Origin: JAUIAI01 sp050633665
GTDB lineage: Bacteria > Pseudomonadota > Gammaproteobacteria > Burkholderiales > Burkholderiaceae_E
Reading direction: 5' to 3'
DNA: 64,000 bases
Assembly: GCA_050633665.1 (NCBI GenBank)
Contig: JBOEGY010000011.1
Span: 1-64,000 of the forward strand
Below are positions 33,899-43,593 of this stretch, one piece after another. Position 1 is the first letter of the stretch. Each line of letters begins with the position of its first letter. The translations under genes were made by a program, and so were the position numbers. Below the pieces are notes generated by a model. It was given only the letters and a program-made list of their open reading frames with translations, had not been told where the DNA came from and did not search any database.

Positions 33899-35419
33899 TT
33901 ATTTAGCCGAACGGCTCTTAATTATTTCTGCCAGTGAGGCACGTTCATCGGAATTGATCGGGCGGGACAGGGCAAGCAGGACGCAAAAGACCATCCCGCC
34001 GGCTATTATCAACCACGGCCAGGCGATGCTGGTTCTGAACAGCGATATCAGTCCCATCGATACGCCGGTGACCAAGGCCAGTCGGAAAATACCGATCCAG
34101 TCCATCCGGTAGGAAAACCCGGCAAGCGCAAGCCGATAGATCAAGAGGAAACTCGCCACAATCACGCCGATCACATGCGAAATCGGCAGGGCGTAAACGC
34201 CAAACCACGGCAGGGCAATCACGCCGGGAATCACCGACAGAATCAAGACCGTATGGGCCCAGATCAGCGGGCCGTTCTTTTCGACCGTATGCGCGGCGAT
34301 ATCCAGCACCTGACGCCAACTGTAAAGCGCCATCAGAAAAGTCATCAACAACAACAGATTCAGTGATTCACCGCCGAATTTATCGCCGGTCAGCATTAGC
34401 AGAGCGGGTGAGCCTCCGGCAAAAACCAGCACGGCGAAGCCGGCCAGCAGCGCCAGATTCACTTTGAGAATCAGGTTGGTTACCACCACAACATCGGCAA
34501 AGCGATTGTCGCGGGCGTAACGGGCCGTCAGCACCGGGCGGATCAGACCTTGCAGGAGATGGGCCGGCAGGTAGCGGTTCATCAGATCCAGCACCCATTG
34601 CCCAAAGCCAAATAGCGCAACCTGAGATGAGGCAAGCTGGGAGCCAACGATCAACCGGTCGGTTGAGCCACTGAACGGCAATACCAGCATGTGTTGCAGG
34701 TAACCCTTCCAGCCAAAATCAATCATGCGGGATCGATTTCGATGGATCCAGCCCCGATCCTGCTCAGAGGGCGTGTCCGGTCGGGCCGGAAGTGATTGCC
34801 GCAGACCGCCAACCATGATGACCACGCCAAGGATATCGGTGAGGATTTCCACCAGAATCAATGAGGTCAGATCGAGCATGCCGGCCCACCAGAGCGCGGC
34901 CAGGATAACAAAGCGGCTGACGGTTACCAGGCTCAGGCTGAGCTGGGCGATCCCCTGTAACAGCATTTGTTCGAGCAAGGTGAACAAGGTCAGCAACACG
35001 GTGCGGATCGCGATAACCCACAGATAAAAAGTCAGGGCCTGATCCCAGCCGGTAAGGCCGATCGATCCGCTGATTTCCGGGGCAAAAACCCACATCGCCA
35101 CAATGACGATAGCCAGTACCACAAACCGTAGGGCCAGAAGTCGCAGAACCAGTGAGCGAAAAGTGGCATTGAGGTGAATGGCATAGACCTCAGGGATATA
35201 CCGGGCCATGACATGGGTGATGCCAACGCCGGTAATGGCAGCGATCAATTCAACCAGGCCAAACAGGATCGAATAGGCGGCGAATTGATCAATGGGCAGT
35301 GCGCGGACGAGCAGCACGAACGTCCCAATGCCAGCCACCGAGGTAAGCGCTTTGCCAACGAGAAAGTGCAGCAGCCCTTTTCTGACCTGGGCACCGCCGT
35401 AACGGTCAGTCGATTCCAA
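33899..35419 (-). CDS. oligosaccharide-lipid flippase (Wzx/RfbX-like)
   Basis: A 506-residue polytopic inner-membrane protein with about 12-14 helices, beginning with a Wzx-type amphipathic start (KGLLHFLVGKALTSVAGIGTFVLLVRAL). It belongs to the MOP flippase superfamily and should move undecaprenyl-linked repeat units across the inner membrane. The frame opens at TTG 35419 with only a weak ribosome site, so the start is uncertain. It is the first gene of the minus-strand unit, divergent from the GT14-like gene across a 323-base intergenic region that must carry both promoters. Confidence 0.88.
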   Translation of the reverse strand: MESTDRYGGAQVRKGLLHFLVGKALTSVAGIGTFVLLVRALPIDQFAAYSILFGLVELIAAITGVGITHVMARYIPEVYAIHLNATFRSLVLRLLALRFVVLAIVIVAMWVFAPEISGSIGLTGWDQALTFYLWVIAIRTVLLTLFTLLEQMLLQGIAQLSLSLVTVSRFVILAALWWAGMLDLTSLILVEILTDILGVVIMVGGLRQSLPARPDTPSEQDRGWIHRNRSRMIDFGWKGYLQHMLVLPFSGSTDRLIVGSQLASSQVALFGFGQWVLDLMNRYLPAHLLQGLIRPVLTARYARDNRFADVVVVTNLILKVNLALLAGFAVLVFAGGSPALLMLTGDKFGGESLNLLLLMTFLMALYSWRQVLDIAAHTVEKNGPLIWAHTVLILSVIPGVIALPWFGVYALPISHVIGVIVASFLLIYRLALAGFSYRMDWIGIFRLALVTGVSMGLISLFRTSIAWPWLIIAGGMVFCVLLALSRPINSDERASLAEIIKSRSAK

Positions 35420-35742
35420 GGTCAGTCCGTCACCGTAAACGGGGTTTTATTGTTTTTTAGAGGAAACAGCAAGAATCAGTGTCCTGTCGCAGGGGTATCG
35501 CTACAACAGCGGTACCTATTGTGTTGAGAGCCGGGGTCAGATTTGAACTGACCGGAGAATAGCGCTGACAAATACTTATCGCTGCGTACTTGTTCCTCCA
35601 ATCCGATAAACTTGTAACTTAAAGTTAGTCCGTAGCGTAAGCCGCCAGTGGCGGTCAACACCGCAAAGCGGCCAAACCGGCGACGCGACTCCCGATTGAT
35701 TGTTTCGCCTGACTGATCAAGCCTAACCGAACCGAACTGTCA
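35420..35742. other. intergenic region between divergent exopolysaccharide units
   Basis: 323 bases with no credible gene. It should carry the promoters for the flippase unit and the GT14-like unit. A T-arm-like hairpin around 35534-35551 (GGTCAG and CTGACC arms) was checked and does not extend into a tRNA. I see no clear -35/-10 pair. Confidence 0.5.
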
Positions 35743-36702
35743 ATGAAGACCATTTTCGGCATTATGTCTGCAGTGCATGCGGCGTCTACTGTGGATCAGC
35801 TGGTCCATTCGTTGCGCCCATTTGATGTCGCCATTCATCATGATTTTGGCCAGCAAGCCGATTTTTCGATCACGGCACCGAATGCCCGCTTTGTTGCCGA
35901 CCCGCGCGAGACAGGCTGGGCGGTCTGGGGGTTCACCGAAGGGATCTTCCATCTGCTGCGCGATTGTCTGCAAAATTCAGACTTTGAGTATTTTCAACTG
36001 CTTAGCCCGACCTGCCTGCCGATTAAGCCGGTGGATCTGTTCGTCGGATCGCTCTCTGAGTCGGCTTTTGACGCCAATATGGATGTCATTGATCTTCGCC
36101 GGGACCAAGACGCGCTCATGAATTACGGGATGCGAGCATTCGCGCCAGACGGCTCATTTAGATTTCGAATACTGAAAAAGTGTTTCAAGTATTACTATGG
36201 GCGAGACTGGCGACCGGTTCAGCGGGCAAACTTGCAACTTCGGGTGCGGGCCGGCGAGCGTCGCCCAATCACCGAAAGTGTGTGTGAATACCTCGTCAGG
36301 GCAGGTCAACAAGGTTACCTTGGCAGCAGTCTGCTGACTGGTGAGTTGCCACCTCATGTCGGTGGGACCTGGTTTGGTGCAAAGCGCGATGTTTGTGAGT
36401 ATCTGGTCAGTCAGTACGACAACCCTGAAATACAAGCTTGTTTTTCGCGTTTGTATATGGCTGACGAGATGATGATCGCAACACTGCTTGCAAACTCAGA
36501 TTATTCGATTGGACCCACTAACCATCTGGTTAACCGTTTTACCGAAGGCAATCCGAACTGGCTGGAGCCCGATGATCTGGGCATGTTGCAACAGTCAGAG
36601 TCTTTCTTTGCCCGTAAGTTTCCCGATGATCCTCAGGCAGAGATTCGCCAGGCGGTCATTAACATGATTACCAAGCAGCCGGTTCGCAATTCAGTCGCTT
36701 GA
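35743..36702 (+). CDS. family 14-like (core-2/I-branching type) glycosyltransferase
   Basis: A 319-residue protein. Its layout fits the GT14 branching-type transferases: FQLLSPTCLPIKP in the acceptor/donor region, GGTWFGAKRDV, and MADEMMIATLLANS with the conserved acidic pair. GT14 enzymes usually add GlcNAc or xylose, and the donor here is unknown. It is the first gene of the plus-strand half of the exopolysaccharide locus, 53 bases before the chain-length gene, so it probably modifies or builds the repeat unit. Confidence 0.75.
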   Translation: MKTIFGIMSAVHAASTVDQLVHSLRPFDVAIHHDFGQQADFSITAPNARFVADPRETGWAVWGFTEGIFHLLRDCLQNSDFEYFQLLSPTCLPIKPVDLFVGSLSESAFDANMDVIDLRRDQDALMNYGMRAFAPDGSFRFRILKKCFKYYYGRDWRPVQRANLQLRVRAGERRPITESVCEYLVRAGQQGYLGSSLLTGELPPHVGGTWFGAKRDVCEYLVSQYDNPEIQACFSRLYMADEMMIATLLANSDYSIGPTNHLVNRFTEGNPNWLEPDDLGMLQQSESFFARKFPDDPQAEIRQAVINMITKQPVRNSVA

Positions 36703-36755
36703 GGCGACCGGCGCTGGCTTTTATTCAACGATTCAGATTCACCATAGGGTAAGCA

Positions 36756-38192
36756 ATGCAGTTCGGTCTCTTGTTCCGAATCATCCGCCAGCGTTTCTGG
36801 CTGATCTTCACCATTCTGGCACTTACCGTCGGTAGCGCGGCGGTGGCGAGTTACACGATGGAAAAGATCTACAGCGCCTCGTCCACTCTGTTTGTCGATG
36901 TGAAATCGACCGATCCGGTGACCGGCGAAAATGTCTATACAACCCAGACCACCCAAAACTACTTGACCACTCAGGTGTCGGTGATCACTAGTAAGTCGGT
37001 TGCCTACAATGCGGTCGACCGTCTTGGCTTGCTGGACGATCCGGCCGTCATGGCCGAGTGGAAGGCCAATGGCGGCATTGGCGGGGTTGAAAACCTCAGA
37101 GCCGATATTGTTGACGATCTGCTCGAGAACATCGAAGTCGAAGCGTCGCGAGATGGCACCACAATTGAAATCGCCTACGACAGCAACAACCCTGTCTATG
37201 CAGCGCAAGTGGTCAATGCTTTCGCTGATGCCTATATCAAGGGTGCGTTGAGCCTGGCGACTGACCCGGCTCGTGAGTACGCCAAAGAGTTTGAGAAGCA
37301 AACCGAGAAGTACCGGCTTGCGCTGGAAGCCGCGCAGCAAAAACTGTCCGCGTTTCAGCAAAAGAGCGGTATCGTTGCCTCCGACGAAAAACTCGATGTT
37401 GAGAATCAGCGCCTGTCCGCAATGACCGCTCAACTGGTCCAACTCGAGGCCGACGCTGCCGATAGTCAGTCCCGCGTGGCCACATCTCGAGGCAGAGGGC
37501 GCGCGTCAATGCCTGAAGTCGTCCAGAACCCGTTAATCCAGACCTTGCAGGCCGATGTTGGTCGGGCCGCTGCCCGGGTCCGCGATCTGGGCTCGCGGCT
37601 TGGCACCAATCACCCGCAATACATCTCTGCCCAGCAGACATACGAGACACTCAACGAGCGACTTAGTAGCGAAATCAGCCGGATTTCAAACAGCCTGAGT
37701 TCGAGTAACTCTGTCAATCAGCGCCGCCTGACCCAGCTCAAGAAGCAACTGAGTGCACAGCGCAAGAAAGTCCTCGCGCTCAAAGGTGACCGTAACCAGA
37801 TCGCGGCCTTGCAACGTGAAGTCGATAGCGAGCAGAAAGCCTACGATCTGGTGCGGCAACGTTTCACGCAGACTGATCTAGAGAGCAAGGCGCGGCAATC
37901 AAATGTCTCGGTTATCACGCCGGCGACTGTGCCGACTGAGCCATCCCGGCCGCTGCCTAAACTGAATATTGCGATTGGGGCCTTTCTTGGCCTGCTGATT
38001 GGCACAATTGCTGCGTTGACTATCGAGGCGACGCAACGACCATTGCGCAGTGCCGAAGACATGTTGCAGGCTATTGGCGTGCCGGTTCTGGCGGTTGTGC
38101 CACCGGCCTCGACCAAGCGGGCGCAACGCCTCGTGGGGGCAACCGGTCCCTCGGCTGCGCCAGTGGGCATGCAACTAGAGAACCGAACCTAA
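36756..38192 (+). CDS. exopolysaccharide chain-length determinant (EpsF/Wzz family)
   Basis: A 478-residue polysaccharide co-polymerase. An N-terminal transmembrane helix (about 15-33) and a C-terminal one (about 407-428) flank a long periplasmic coiled-coil region (about 175-380, rich in Gln, Glu, Lys). The proline-rich segment PTEPSRPLPKLN before the second helix is a Wzz hallmark. It sets polymer length with the polymerase and is normally controlled by the partner tyrosine kinase, encoded 50 bases downstream. The short cytoplasmic tail carries no kinase domain. Confidence 0.88.
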   Translation: MQFGLLFRIIRQRFWLIFTILALTVGSAAVASYTMEKIYSASSTLFVDVKSTDPVTGENVYTTQTTQNYLTTQVSVITSKSVAYNAVDRLGLLDDPAVMAEWKANGGIGGVENLRADIVDDLLENIEVEASRDGTTIEIAYDSNNPVYAAQVVNAFADAYIKGALSLATDPAREYAKEFEKQTEKYRLALEAAQQKLSAFQQKSGIVASDEKLDVENQRLSAMTAQLVQLEADAADSQSRVATSRGRGRASMPEVVQNPLIQTLQADVGRAAARVRDLGSRLGTNHPQYISAQQTYETLNERLSSEISRISNSLSSSNSVNQRRLTQLKKQLSAQRKKVLALKGDRNQIAALQREVDSEQKAYDLVRQRFTQTDLESKARQSNVSVITPATVPTEPSRPLPKLNIAIGAFLGLLIGTIAALTIEATQRPLRSAEDMLQAIGVPVLAVVPPASTKRAQRLVGATGPSAAPVGMQLENRT

Positions 38193-38242
38193 GCTTATGA
38201 CTAATACGTTTATCCCTACTGTTATTGAATCAAGGTGCCCAG

Positions 38243-39394
38243 ATGTCTGACCGCCGCTCTCCCAAAGTGCCCAACAGCGGCGACGCTGGAGCCGGCCGGG
38301 CTGAACCCAGTCTTGGTTCGTTGTTTGATGGTCCCGAGCCGGGCGCCGCTCAGGATCAGCCTGTCGATGCTGAAGTGGTTTCGATCCGCGAAGGTGAGAC
38401 CCGTCGTCAGCGTCGTGCTCCCTCGGCCAATCAGGAAGAGGTGAGCCAGCCGGCATCGGGCGAATCGCGCGGCGACCTGGTGCCCAATCCGGGTGCCGGT
38501 GGCCCGCCTGAGCCAAAAGTGCCGCGGGCAACGCATCTGCCGGCCGGCCCGACCAAGGTAACGCCGCGCATCGGTGAGATTCTTGTCTCCACCGAGGCGA
38601 TGAAATCCGACCAGATCGAAAAGGTCCTGAGCGAACAAGCCAGGGAGCCCGAAAAACGCTTTGGCGAAATTGCTGTGCATCGACGGCTCGCGACTCAGGC
38701 TCAGGTGGATTCCGCGTTGGCCAGTCAGTTCGGCTACACCGCGCCGGCGGCCCCCGATACCGCTTTGCCTGCCGAAATTGCGGTCGCGCACACGCCTTAC
38801 AGCCCGTTTGCAGAAGTGATTCGGGCCTTGCGCAGCCAACTGGTGATGCGCTGGTTCGACGGTTCGCCGCAACAATGTGCCTTGTCGATCACCAGTGTGG
38901 ACCGGGGCGACGGCAAAAGTTTTATTTGCGCAAACCTTGGGGTGGTCTTTTCCCAGTTGGGTGAGCGGACGCTGATTATCGATGCCGATTTGCGAAATTC
39001 GACCCAGCACAAGAAATTCGGCTTGCCCAACCGGATGGGTTTGTCGGGAATACTGAGCGGACGCGCTGGCATCGAAGAGATCTTGCCGGTTCCTGGCGTT
39101 GAAAATCTGGCCGTGTTGCCCGCCGGGCCGCTGCCACCAAACCCTCAGGAGTTGCTCGGGCGCGAAGAGTTCGGCAAGTTGCTGTTTGGTCTGTCAGAGT
39201 CGTTTGATGTGATTCTGGTCGATACGCCGTCGGCTCAGCAGGCGACCGACGCTCAGATCGTGGCGCAGAAAACCCGTGCAGCAATGATCGTCGGACGCAA
39301 AGACAAAACCCAGACCAATGAGATTGGGCAACTGACCCAGGTCATGAGAGGCTCAGGAATCCAGATTCTGGGTGCTACGCTAAACAACTACTAG
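38243..39394 (+). CDS. EpsG-like tyrosine-kinase-family ATPase of exopolysaccharide export
   Basis: A protein of about 383 residues. A disordered Pro/Gly/Glu-rich N-terminus is followed by a small helical domain (PRIGEILVSTEAMKSDQIEK and RFGEIAVHRRLA) resembling the GspE/MshE N-terminal fold. Then comes a BY-kinase core with Walker A DRGDGKSF, Walker A' LIIDADLR and Walker B ILVDTPS. I use ATG 38243, preceded by AAGGTG. The TTG at 38225 in the same frame is unlikely. It should switch the chain-length protein by ATP binding and phosphorylation. The usual C-terminal tyrosine cluster is absent; only one Tyr ends the protein. Confidence 0.85.
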   Translation: MSDRRSPKVPNSGDAGAGRAEPSLGSLFDGPEPGAAQDQPVDAEVVSIREGETRRQRRAPSANQEEVSQPASGESRGDLVPNPGAGGPPEPKVPRATHLPAGPTKVTPRIGEILVSTEAMKSDQIEKVLSEQAREPEKRFGEIAVHRRLATQAQVDSALASQFGYTAPAAPDTALPAEIAVAHTPYSPFAEVIRALRSQLVMRWFDGSPQQCALSITSVDRGDGKSFICANLGVVFSQLGERTLIIDADLRNSTQHKKFGLPNRMGLSGILSGRAGIEEILPVPGVENLAVLPAGPLPPNPQELLGREEFGKLLFGLSESFDVILVDTPSAQQATDAQIVAQKTRAAMIVGRKDKTQTNEIGQLTQVMRGSGIQILGATLNNY

Positions 39395-39410
39395 TTCGTC
39401 AGGGTTTTAC

Positions 39411-40922
39411 GTGGCCACACGCCCGCTCAGTCTCTTATTGCCTTCTCCGGAGCAGATGCTGCCGTGGATCATCGGGCTCGGTTTCGCGCTCGCCGGTATC
39501 GCGCTTGGTTATATTGTGGCGACTGGCAGTCCGATTCTGATCGCGGTCTCGATTGGGGCAATTTTCGGCATTTTGCTGCTGAACGCACTTCCCGTGGCGA
39601 TCTGGGCATTGCTGATTGGTGTGTTTGTTTTTAGCGGTCCGTTCTTCATGTTTAACCCAGGCCTGGTCAAAACCGGCTGGTTATTCTCAATACTGGGTTT
39701 CTTTCTGGTGGGCGCCGCAATTCTGTACCCGGCGCTCGGGCGCAAACGTTTCGCCTTCGATACGCCCGCTTTCGTTTACTGGGGTCTGGGCTTTGTGGTT
39801 TGGGCGGTTGCGCTGGCATTCTTTTCAGACGGCCCGCTCAAAGAGATTATCGGTGGTGTCAAAAAGTATTTTCAGTTCTGGGGCGTTTTCTTTGCGCTGG
39901 CTGCGGTGCCATTCGCCCGGACCACTGTATCGCGCTGGTTGACCTTCTTCGGCGTGCTGGCCTGTATTCAACTGCCTTTCGTGATTGCCCAGCGGGTTTT
40001 TCTGGTCCCTTACCTGGCGGCGATGAATGCCGAAATCGAAGGCTTCGTCGCGATTGACTCTGTGGTTGGCACCTTTGAGGGGACACTACGCGGCGGTGGT
40101 AGTAGTTCGATTCTGGCGCTTTTCCTGGTGTTGGCGCTGGGCTATCTGATGGCCTCGTACCGGGAGGGCACGATAACCGGGCGGCGTTTCTGGTGGTTGC
40201 TGGCCTTGATGTTCTTACCGCTGGGCCTCGGGGAAACCAAAATTGTGGTGGTTCTGCTGCCGATCGTGTTGTTGATTATCTATATGGATCTGATCGTCGC
40301 GCGGCCGATACTGTTTTTGTTCGGGGCGATTTTTGCGACGGTAGTGACGGCCGGTTTCGTCTATGTGTATACCGTCATTCAGGTGCCGGATGCTCAGGAC
40401 CTGAGTTTCAGTGAGCGAATACGCGAAACAATCGACTATAACTTCGGTAAGGTCGGTTACTTCGGTGGGCGCGGTCTGAACCGGTTTACGGCGGTGGTGT
40501 TCTGGGTATCCGAGCATGGTTTCAATGATCCACTGGGAACCTTGTTTGGCCACGGCCTGGGCAGCTCCTACGGCGGCGATGGCAATGTGCCAAACACCGG
40601 ACATGTTCACAACATGTATCCCTATAAGCTTATTGGCCAGACCTCGGCCACGTCGATCCTCTGGGATTTCGGCGCGCTGGGATTTGCCTTGTTTATCGGC
40701 ATGATTGTTTCCGCCTGGATGGTTGCCTTCCGAATGGCTAATGCCGCGCAGCCTGGTCAGGATCGCGCTTTCTGCCGGATTCTGCTGGCTTCAGTGACCT
40801 GCGTGATTCCGATGCTCTTTTATTGGGATGGCATCACCGTCGTGCCCAGTCACCAGACGCTGACGATGCTCACGCTGGGGATGATTGCCTGGCGCTACCG
40901 GATTGGCAGCCCGCAGTCGTAG
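39411..40922 (+). CDS. polysaccharide polymerase / O-antigen-ligase-like membrane protein
   Basis: A 503-residue inner-membrane protein with about 11-12 helices and one long periplasmic loop (about residues 325-400, containing GRGLNRFTAVVFW and HGLGSSYGG). This is the topology of Wzy/WaaL-type enzymes. By context it is the Wzy polymerase that joins repeat units in the periplasm. It starts at GTG 39411, 16 bases after the kinase gene. The gene ends directly against the convergent secreted-protein gene (stop bases 40922 and 40923). Confidence 0.82.
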   Translation: MATRPLSLLLPSPEQMLPWIIGLGFALAGIALGYIVATGSPILIAVSIGAIFGILLLNALPVAIWALLIGVFVFSGPFFMFNPGLVKTGWLFSILGFFLVGAAILYPALGRKRFAFDTPAFVYWGLGFVVWAVALAFFSDGPLKEIIGGVKKYFQFWGVFFALAAVPFARTTVSRWLTFFGVLACIQLPFVIAQRVFLVPYLAAMNAEIEGFVAIDSVVGTFEGTLRGGGSSSILALFLVLALGYLMASYREGTITGRRFWWLLALMFLPLGLGETKIVVVLLPIVLLIIYMDLIVARPILFLFGAIFATVVTAGFVYVYTVIQVPDAQDLSFSERIRETIDYNFGKVGYFGGRGLNRFTAVVFWVSEHGFNDPLGTLFGHGLGSSYGGDGNVPNTGHVHNMYPYKLIGQTSATSILWDFGALGFALFIGMIVSAWMVAFRMANAAQPGQDRAFCRILLASVTCVIPMLFYWDGITVVPSHQTLTMLTLGMIAWRYRIGSPQS

Positions 40923-41936
40923 CTACTCCAGTGGTGGCGGGTTTTTCAGAAACTGTTCGATTGACAGCGCCCGTGATTCACCGGGGTAGTCCTGGCGCGC
41001 ATTCTCTAGCGTTGCGAAATTAAAAGTCTGCCATTCACGGGTAATACGTTTGCTGCGTGACAAGCCGACTCCTGGTGGCACCGCCTCTTTGGCATGGGTA
41101 TCGGGCGCCGGGTAGTAGTCAGCGCCACTCTGAAACAACCAGACGGCTTGTTCGAGTTGATCGGGTTTTTCGGGATCATCCAGCACCAGCCGGGCCTGGG
41201 CGGTGGTAAAGACTGCCTCGATATCGTCGACCGCAGCGCTGATATCGACCGGGCCGCGACCCACGATGCCGTGATACGAGTAGGGCGATGAGGTCTCGAC
41301 CTTGAAGGCGACCGACTGGTCCTGGGCGAACTGGATGTCCAGCTTGCGATCGACCCAGGTGACATCATCCTTAGTGGCCAGAAACCAGGTTGTCTCGCGC
41401 TCTCTGACCAATGCCAGCCAACGGTTGGCGGCGCGACTCAGATACCAGGACTGCGGATACCGAACCTGAACCCGTACGTTGTCGGCCCGATTTCCGCGGC
41501 CTTCGAATACGACGAACCACTGGACAAACGCCCGCCAGGGCTCGCAGGACTTGTGCTCCGGTTTTGCGTGACTTTTGAGCCACCAGGCCGGATTCTTACA
41601 GCCACGGGTATCGGTACCCATGGCGACCTGGGCTGGAACGGTTTCGACCGCCCAGGCATGCGATTTAACGCCAAGCAACTCGGCATCATTGGGCCGGCCC
41701 ATGTCATCGACAATTATCTGAGCCTTCTGGTCCGGCTCGGACCCGGGCGTTACTTCCCAGTGATAAGGATCTTTTATGCCGGTGGAGCGTAAGACAGCAT
41801 CCAGTCGTGCTGTCAGGGAATCGAACCAGCCGTCTGCCGCATGCGCGGCGCTCGGATGTCCAGGCAGGGCAATCAGAAGAAGCAGTGCGAAGAGCGCCCA
41901 TGCGCTTGAACGGCTTACCGTCCTGGTTTGAATCAT
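40923..41936 (-). CDS. secreted protein of unknown family, paralogue A
   Basis: A 337-residue protein with a clear signal peptide (hydrophobic core ALFALLLLIALPG, probable cleavage after AAHA). The mature part shares many segments with the lipoprotein encoded at 42061: IIVDDMG.PNDAELLG, a WW pair, FVQWFVVFEG, NVRVQVR, PQSWYLS, LFQSGADYYP, PPGVGLSRSKRI and FNFATLENAR. I know no family for it. The conserved Trp/Tyr-rich blocks suggest a carbohydrate-binding or carbohydrate-active fold, which would suit its place in the exopolysaccharide locus, but that is inference. Confidence 0.8.
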   Translation of the reverse strand: MIQTRTVSRSSAWALFALLLLIALPGHPSAAHAADGWFDSLTARLDAVLRSTGIKDPYHWEVTPGSEPDQKAQIIVDDMGRPNDAELLGVKSHAWAVETVPAQVAMGTDTRGCKNPAWWLKSHAKPEHKSCEPWRAFVQWFVVFEGRGNRADNVRVQVRYPQSWYLSRAANRWLALVRERETTWFLATKDDVTWVDRKLDIQFAQDQSVAFKVETSSPYSYHGIVGRGPVDISAAVDDIEAVFTTAQARLVLDDPEKPDQLEQAVWLFQSGADYYPAPDTHAKEAVPPGVGLSRSKRITREWQTFNFATLENARQDYPGESRALSIEQFLKNPPPLE

Positions 41937-41978
41937 GTGATTCTGCTCGTGTGAAGACGCATGTGTGATGATCGCCCA

Positions 41979-42020
41979 GAAAAAAGCAAACGGGCGCCAG
42001 GCTTGTCACCTGGCGCCCGT
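41979..42020 (-). terminator. intrinsic terminator after paralogue B
   Basis: ACGGGCGCCAGG (41990-42001) and CCTGGCGCCCGT (42009-42020) form a perfect 12-bp stem with a 7-base loop. On the minus strand it is followed by TTTGCTTTTTTC. It ends the transcript of the gene at 42061-43233 and separates the two paralogues. Confidence 0.9.
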
Positions 42021-42060
42021 ATCCGGCTGTAGTCTAGCGTATGAGCCGGTCAGTGCGATC

Positions 42061-43233
42061 TTATTGCATCGGCGGAGGGTTCTGAAAAAGTTGCGCTGAT
42101 GACAGCGGGTTTACCGGTCCGGAATAGTCGCGCCGGGCATTGTCCAGCGTGGCGAAATTAAACGACTGCCATTCATTGCTGATTCGTTTCGAGCGGCTTA
42201 AGCCAACACCGGGTGGCAAGGTGTCTGAGGCATGGGCCGCCGGGTCCGGATAATAATCAGCCCCGCTTTGAAACAGCCAGACGGCCTGGTCACGGTCATC
42301 GGGCTGATTGGGGTTATCAACCACGAGTCGGGCCTGGACAGTCGTATAGACCGCTGCGATATCGTGCGCGTAGGCCGAGATATCGATTTTGTCCTGCGGC
42401 CACACGCCGTGATAGGTGTAGGGATGGTTGCGTTCGACTTTCATCACGGTAGAGCCGCCGCTGCCCTGATAAATATCCAGTTGGCCCGGCACCCACATGA
42501 CATTGCTCTTGGTGGCATAAAACCAGCCGGTGCCCGCCGCTTCGCCCATCAGTTTCCACTGACCGGTCGATTTGCTCAGGTACCAGGATTGCGGGTTTCT
42601 GGATTCCACGCGAACATTGTTCGCGTTGTTACCGACCCCTTCAAAGACGACAAACCATTGCACGTAGCCGGTCCAGTAGTCGCAGTCCTTGTACTCAGGC
42701 CGAACCGCGCTGGCATTCTGCCACCAGGAATGGGCAATACAGCCGCGAGGGTCGGCGCCCATTGAGAGCTGGCCGGGGTTTTGGTGGGTGGCCCAGGCGA
42801 AATCAGGAATCCCGAGCAAGGGGGCGTCGTTGGACAGACCCATGTCGTCGATAATCGTCTGAACGCTGTTGACTGTCTTGGCGGCCTGAGCGGTCGTTAC
42901 CGACTCGTTGTTGCCAGTCGCTGCCGTGTCCTGGTTGCCGGAATCGGTCTCGCTCACGACAAAGTCCTGATTCTCGGCGTCGGCCGAGGAGCCGCCAGTA
43001 CCGACGGTTCGAGTCGTCGAACCTGCCGTGGTGACGACGTCGTCGGTCGTCTGACCGGTTGATTCGTTCGCGGCCGAGTCGGCTGAATCGCCGCTCCAAT
43101 CGTCGCCACAGGCGGTGAGCGCCGCGGCGATTGCCACAAGAGCGAGTGTTGTCCTGATGCTTTTTGCATTCTTTGGACGGCCCCACTTGGGGGATGTGCC
43201 TTCCCTGGCTGGGTGTTGTAATGAATAAATCAT
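42061..43233 (-). CDS. lipoprotein of unknown family, paralogue B
   Basis: A 390-residue protein. A lipobox (AALTAC, Cys about 42) ends the signal sequence. A Ser/Thr/Asp-rich linker of about 70 residues then leads to a domain that is a clear paralogue of the protein at 40923 (IIDDMGLSNDAPLLG, YVQWFVVFEG, NPQSWYLS, FQSGADYYP, GVGLSRSKRI, FNFATLDNAR). It should sit on a membrane face via the lipid with the domain held out on the linker. The long N-terminal segment before the hydrophobic core leaves the exact start in doubt. Its own terminator lies downstream. Confidence 0.8.
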   Translation of the reverse strand: MIYSLQHPAREGTSPKWGRPKNAKSIRTTLALVAIAAALTACGDDWSGDSADSAANESTGQTTDDVVTTAGSTTRTVGTGGSSADAENQDFVVSETDSGNQDTAATGNNESVTTAQAAKTVNSVQTIIDDMGLSNDAPLLGIPDFAWATHQNPGQLSMGADPRGCIAHSWWQNASAVRPEYKDCDYWTGYVQWFVVFEGVGNNANNVRVESRNPQSWYLSKSTGQWKLMGEAAGTGWFYATKSNVMWVPGQLDIYQGSGGSTVMKVERNHPYTYHGVWPQDKIDISAYAHDIAAVYTTVQARLVVDNPNQPDDRDQAVWLFQSGADYYPDPAAHASDTLPPGVGLSRSKRISNEWQSFNFATLDNARRDYSGPVNPLSSAQLFQNPPPMQ

Positions 43234-43593
43234 TGAGCACCCGTCAGATTTAACCGCTTTTGGCCAGGATAGGCCGGGCGGTTTTTGTGTGAACTAATTC
43301 ACGAACTGTATGGAGTTAATGGCACAGAAAGAACGTTCAGATGATCCGGCGGTCGTTTTTGAGAGATAGTTGGCGTTTGGGCCGCGCTGAGACTTTTGGC
43401 ACGGAGCGATAAAAGTCGTGGCAGGCAATCAGAAACGCTTGGGCTAAAATTAAATTCTGCGAAACGCCGCCTGACACTGAACCTGCCTCAGCTTTGCTGT
43501 GACAGACAGGTTGGTCGCGGCTTTGTCTTGCGCGTTGGTCCGCATCCTGCTTAGGTTGGACGGTGGCGCCGCGATTTCAACTTTGGGGATTTG
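43234..43593. other. intergenic region, promoters only
   Basis: 360 bases between the divergent lipoprotein and reductase genes, with no credible gene. It must contain both promoters. I see no strongly consensus box. The sequence just past the lipoprotein start (AACCGCTTTTGGCC, CGGGCGGTTTTTG) has partial symmetry but no clean hairpin. Confidence 0.45.

Noticed and set aside
35534..35551. T-arm-like hairpin (GGTCAG/CTGACC with a TTCAAAT loop on the minus strand)
   Set aside because: The loop fits a tRNA T-loop, but no matching acceptor stem, D-arm or anticodon arm can be drawn around it, so it is not called a tRNA or an attachment site.
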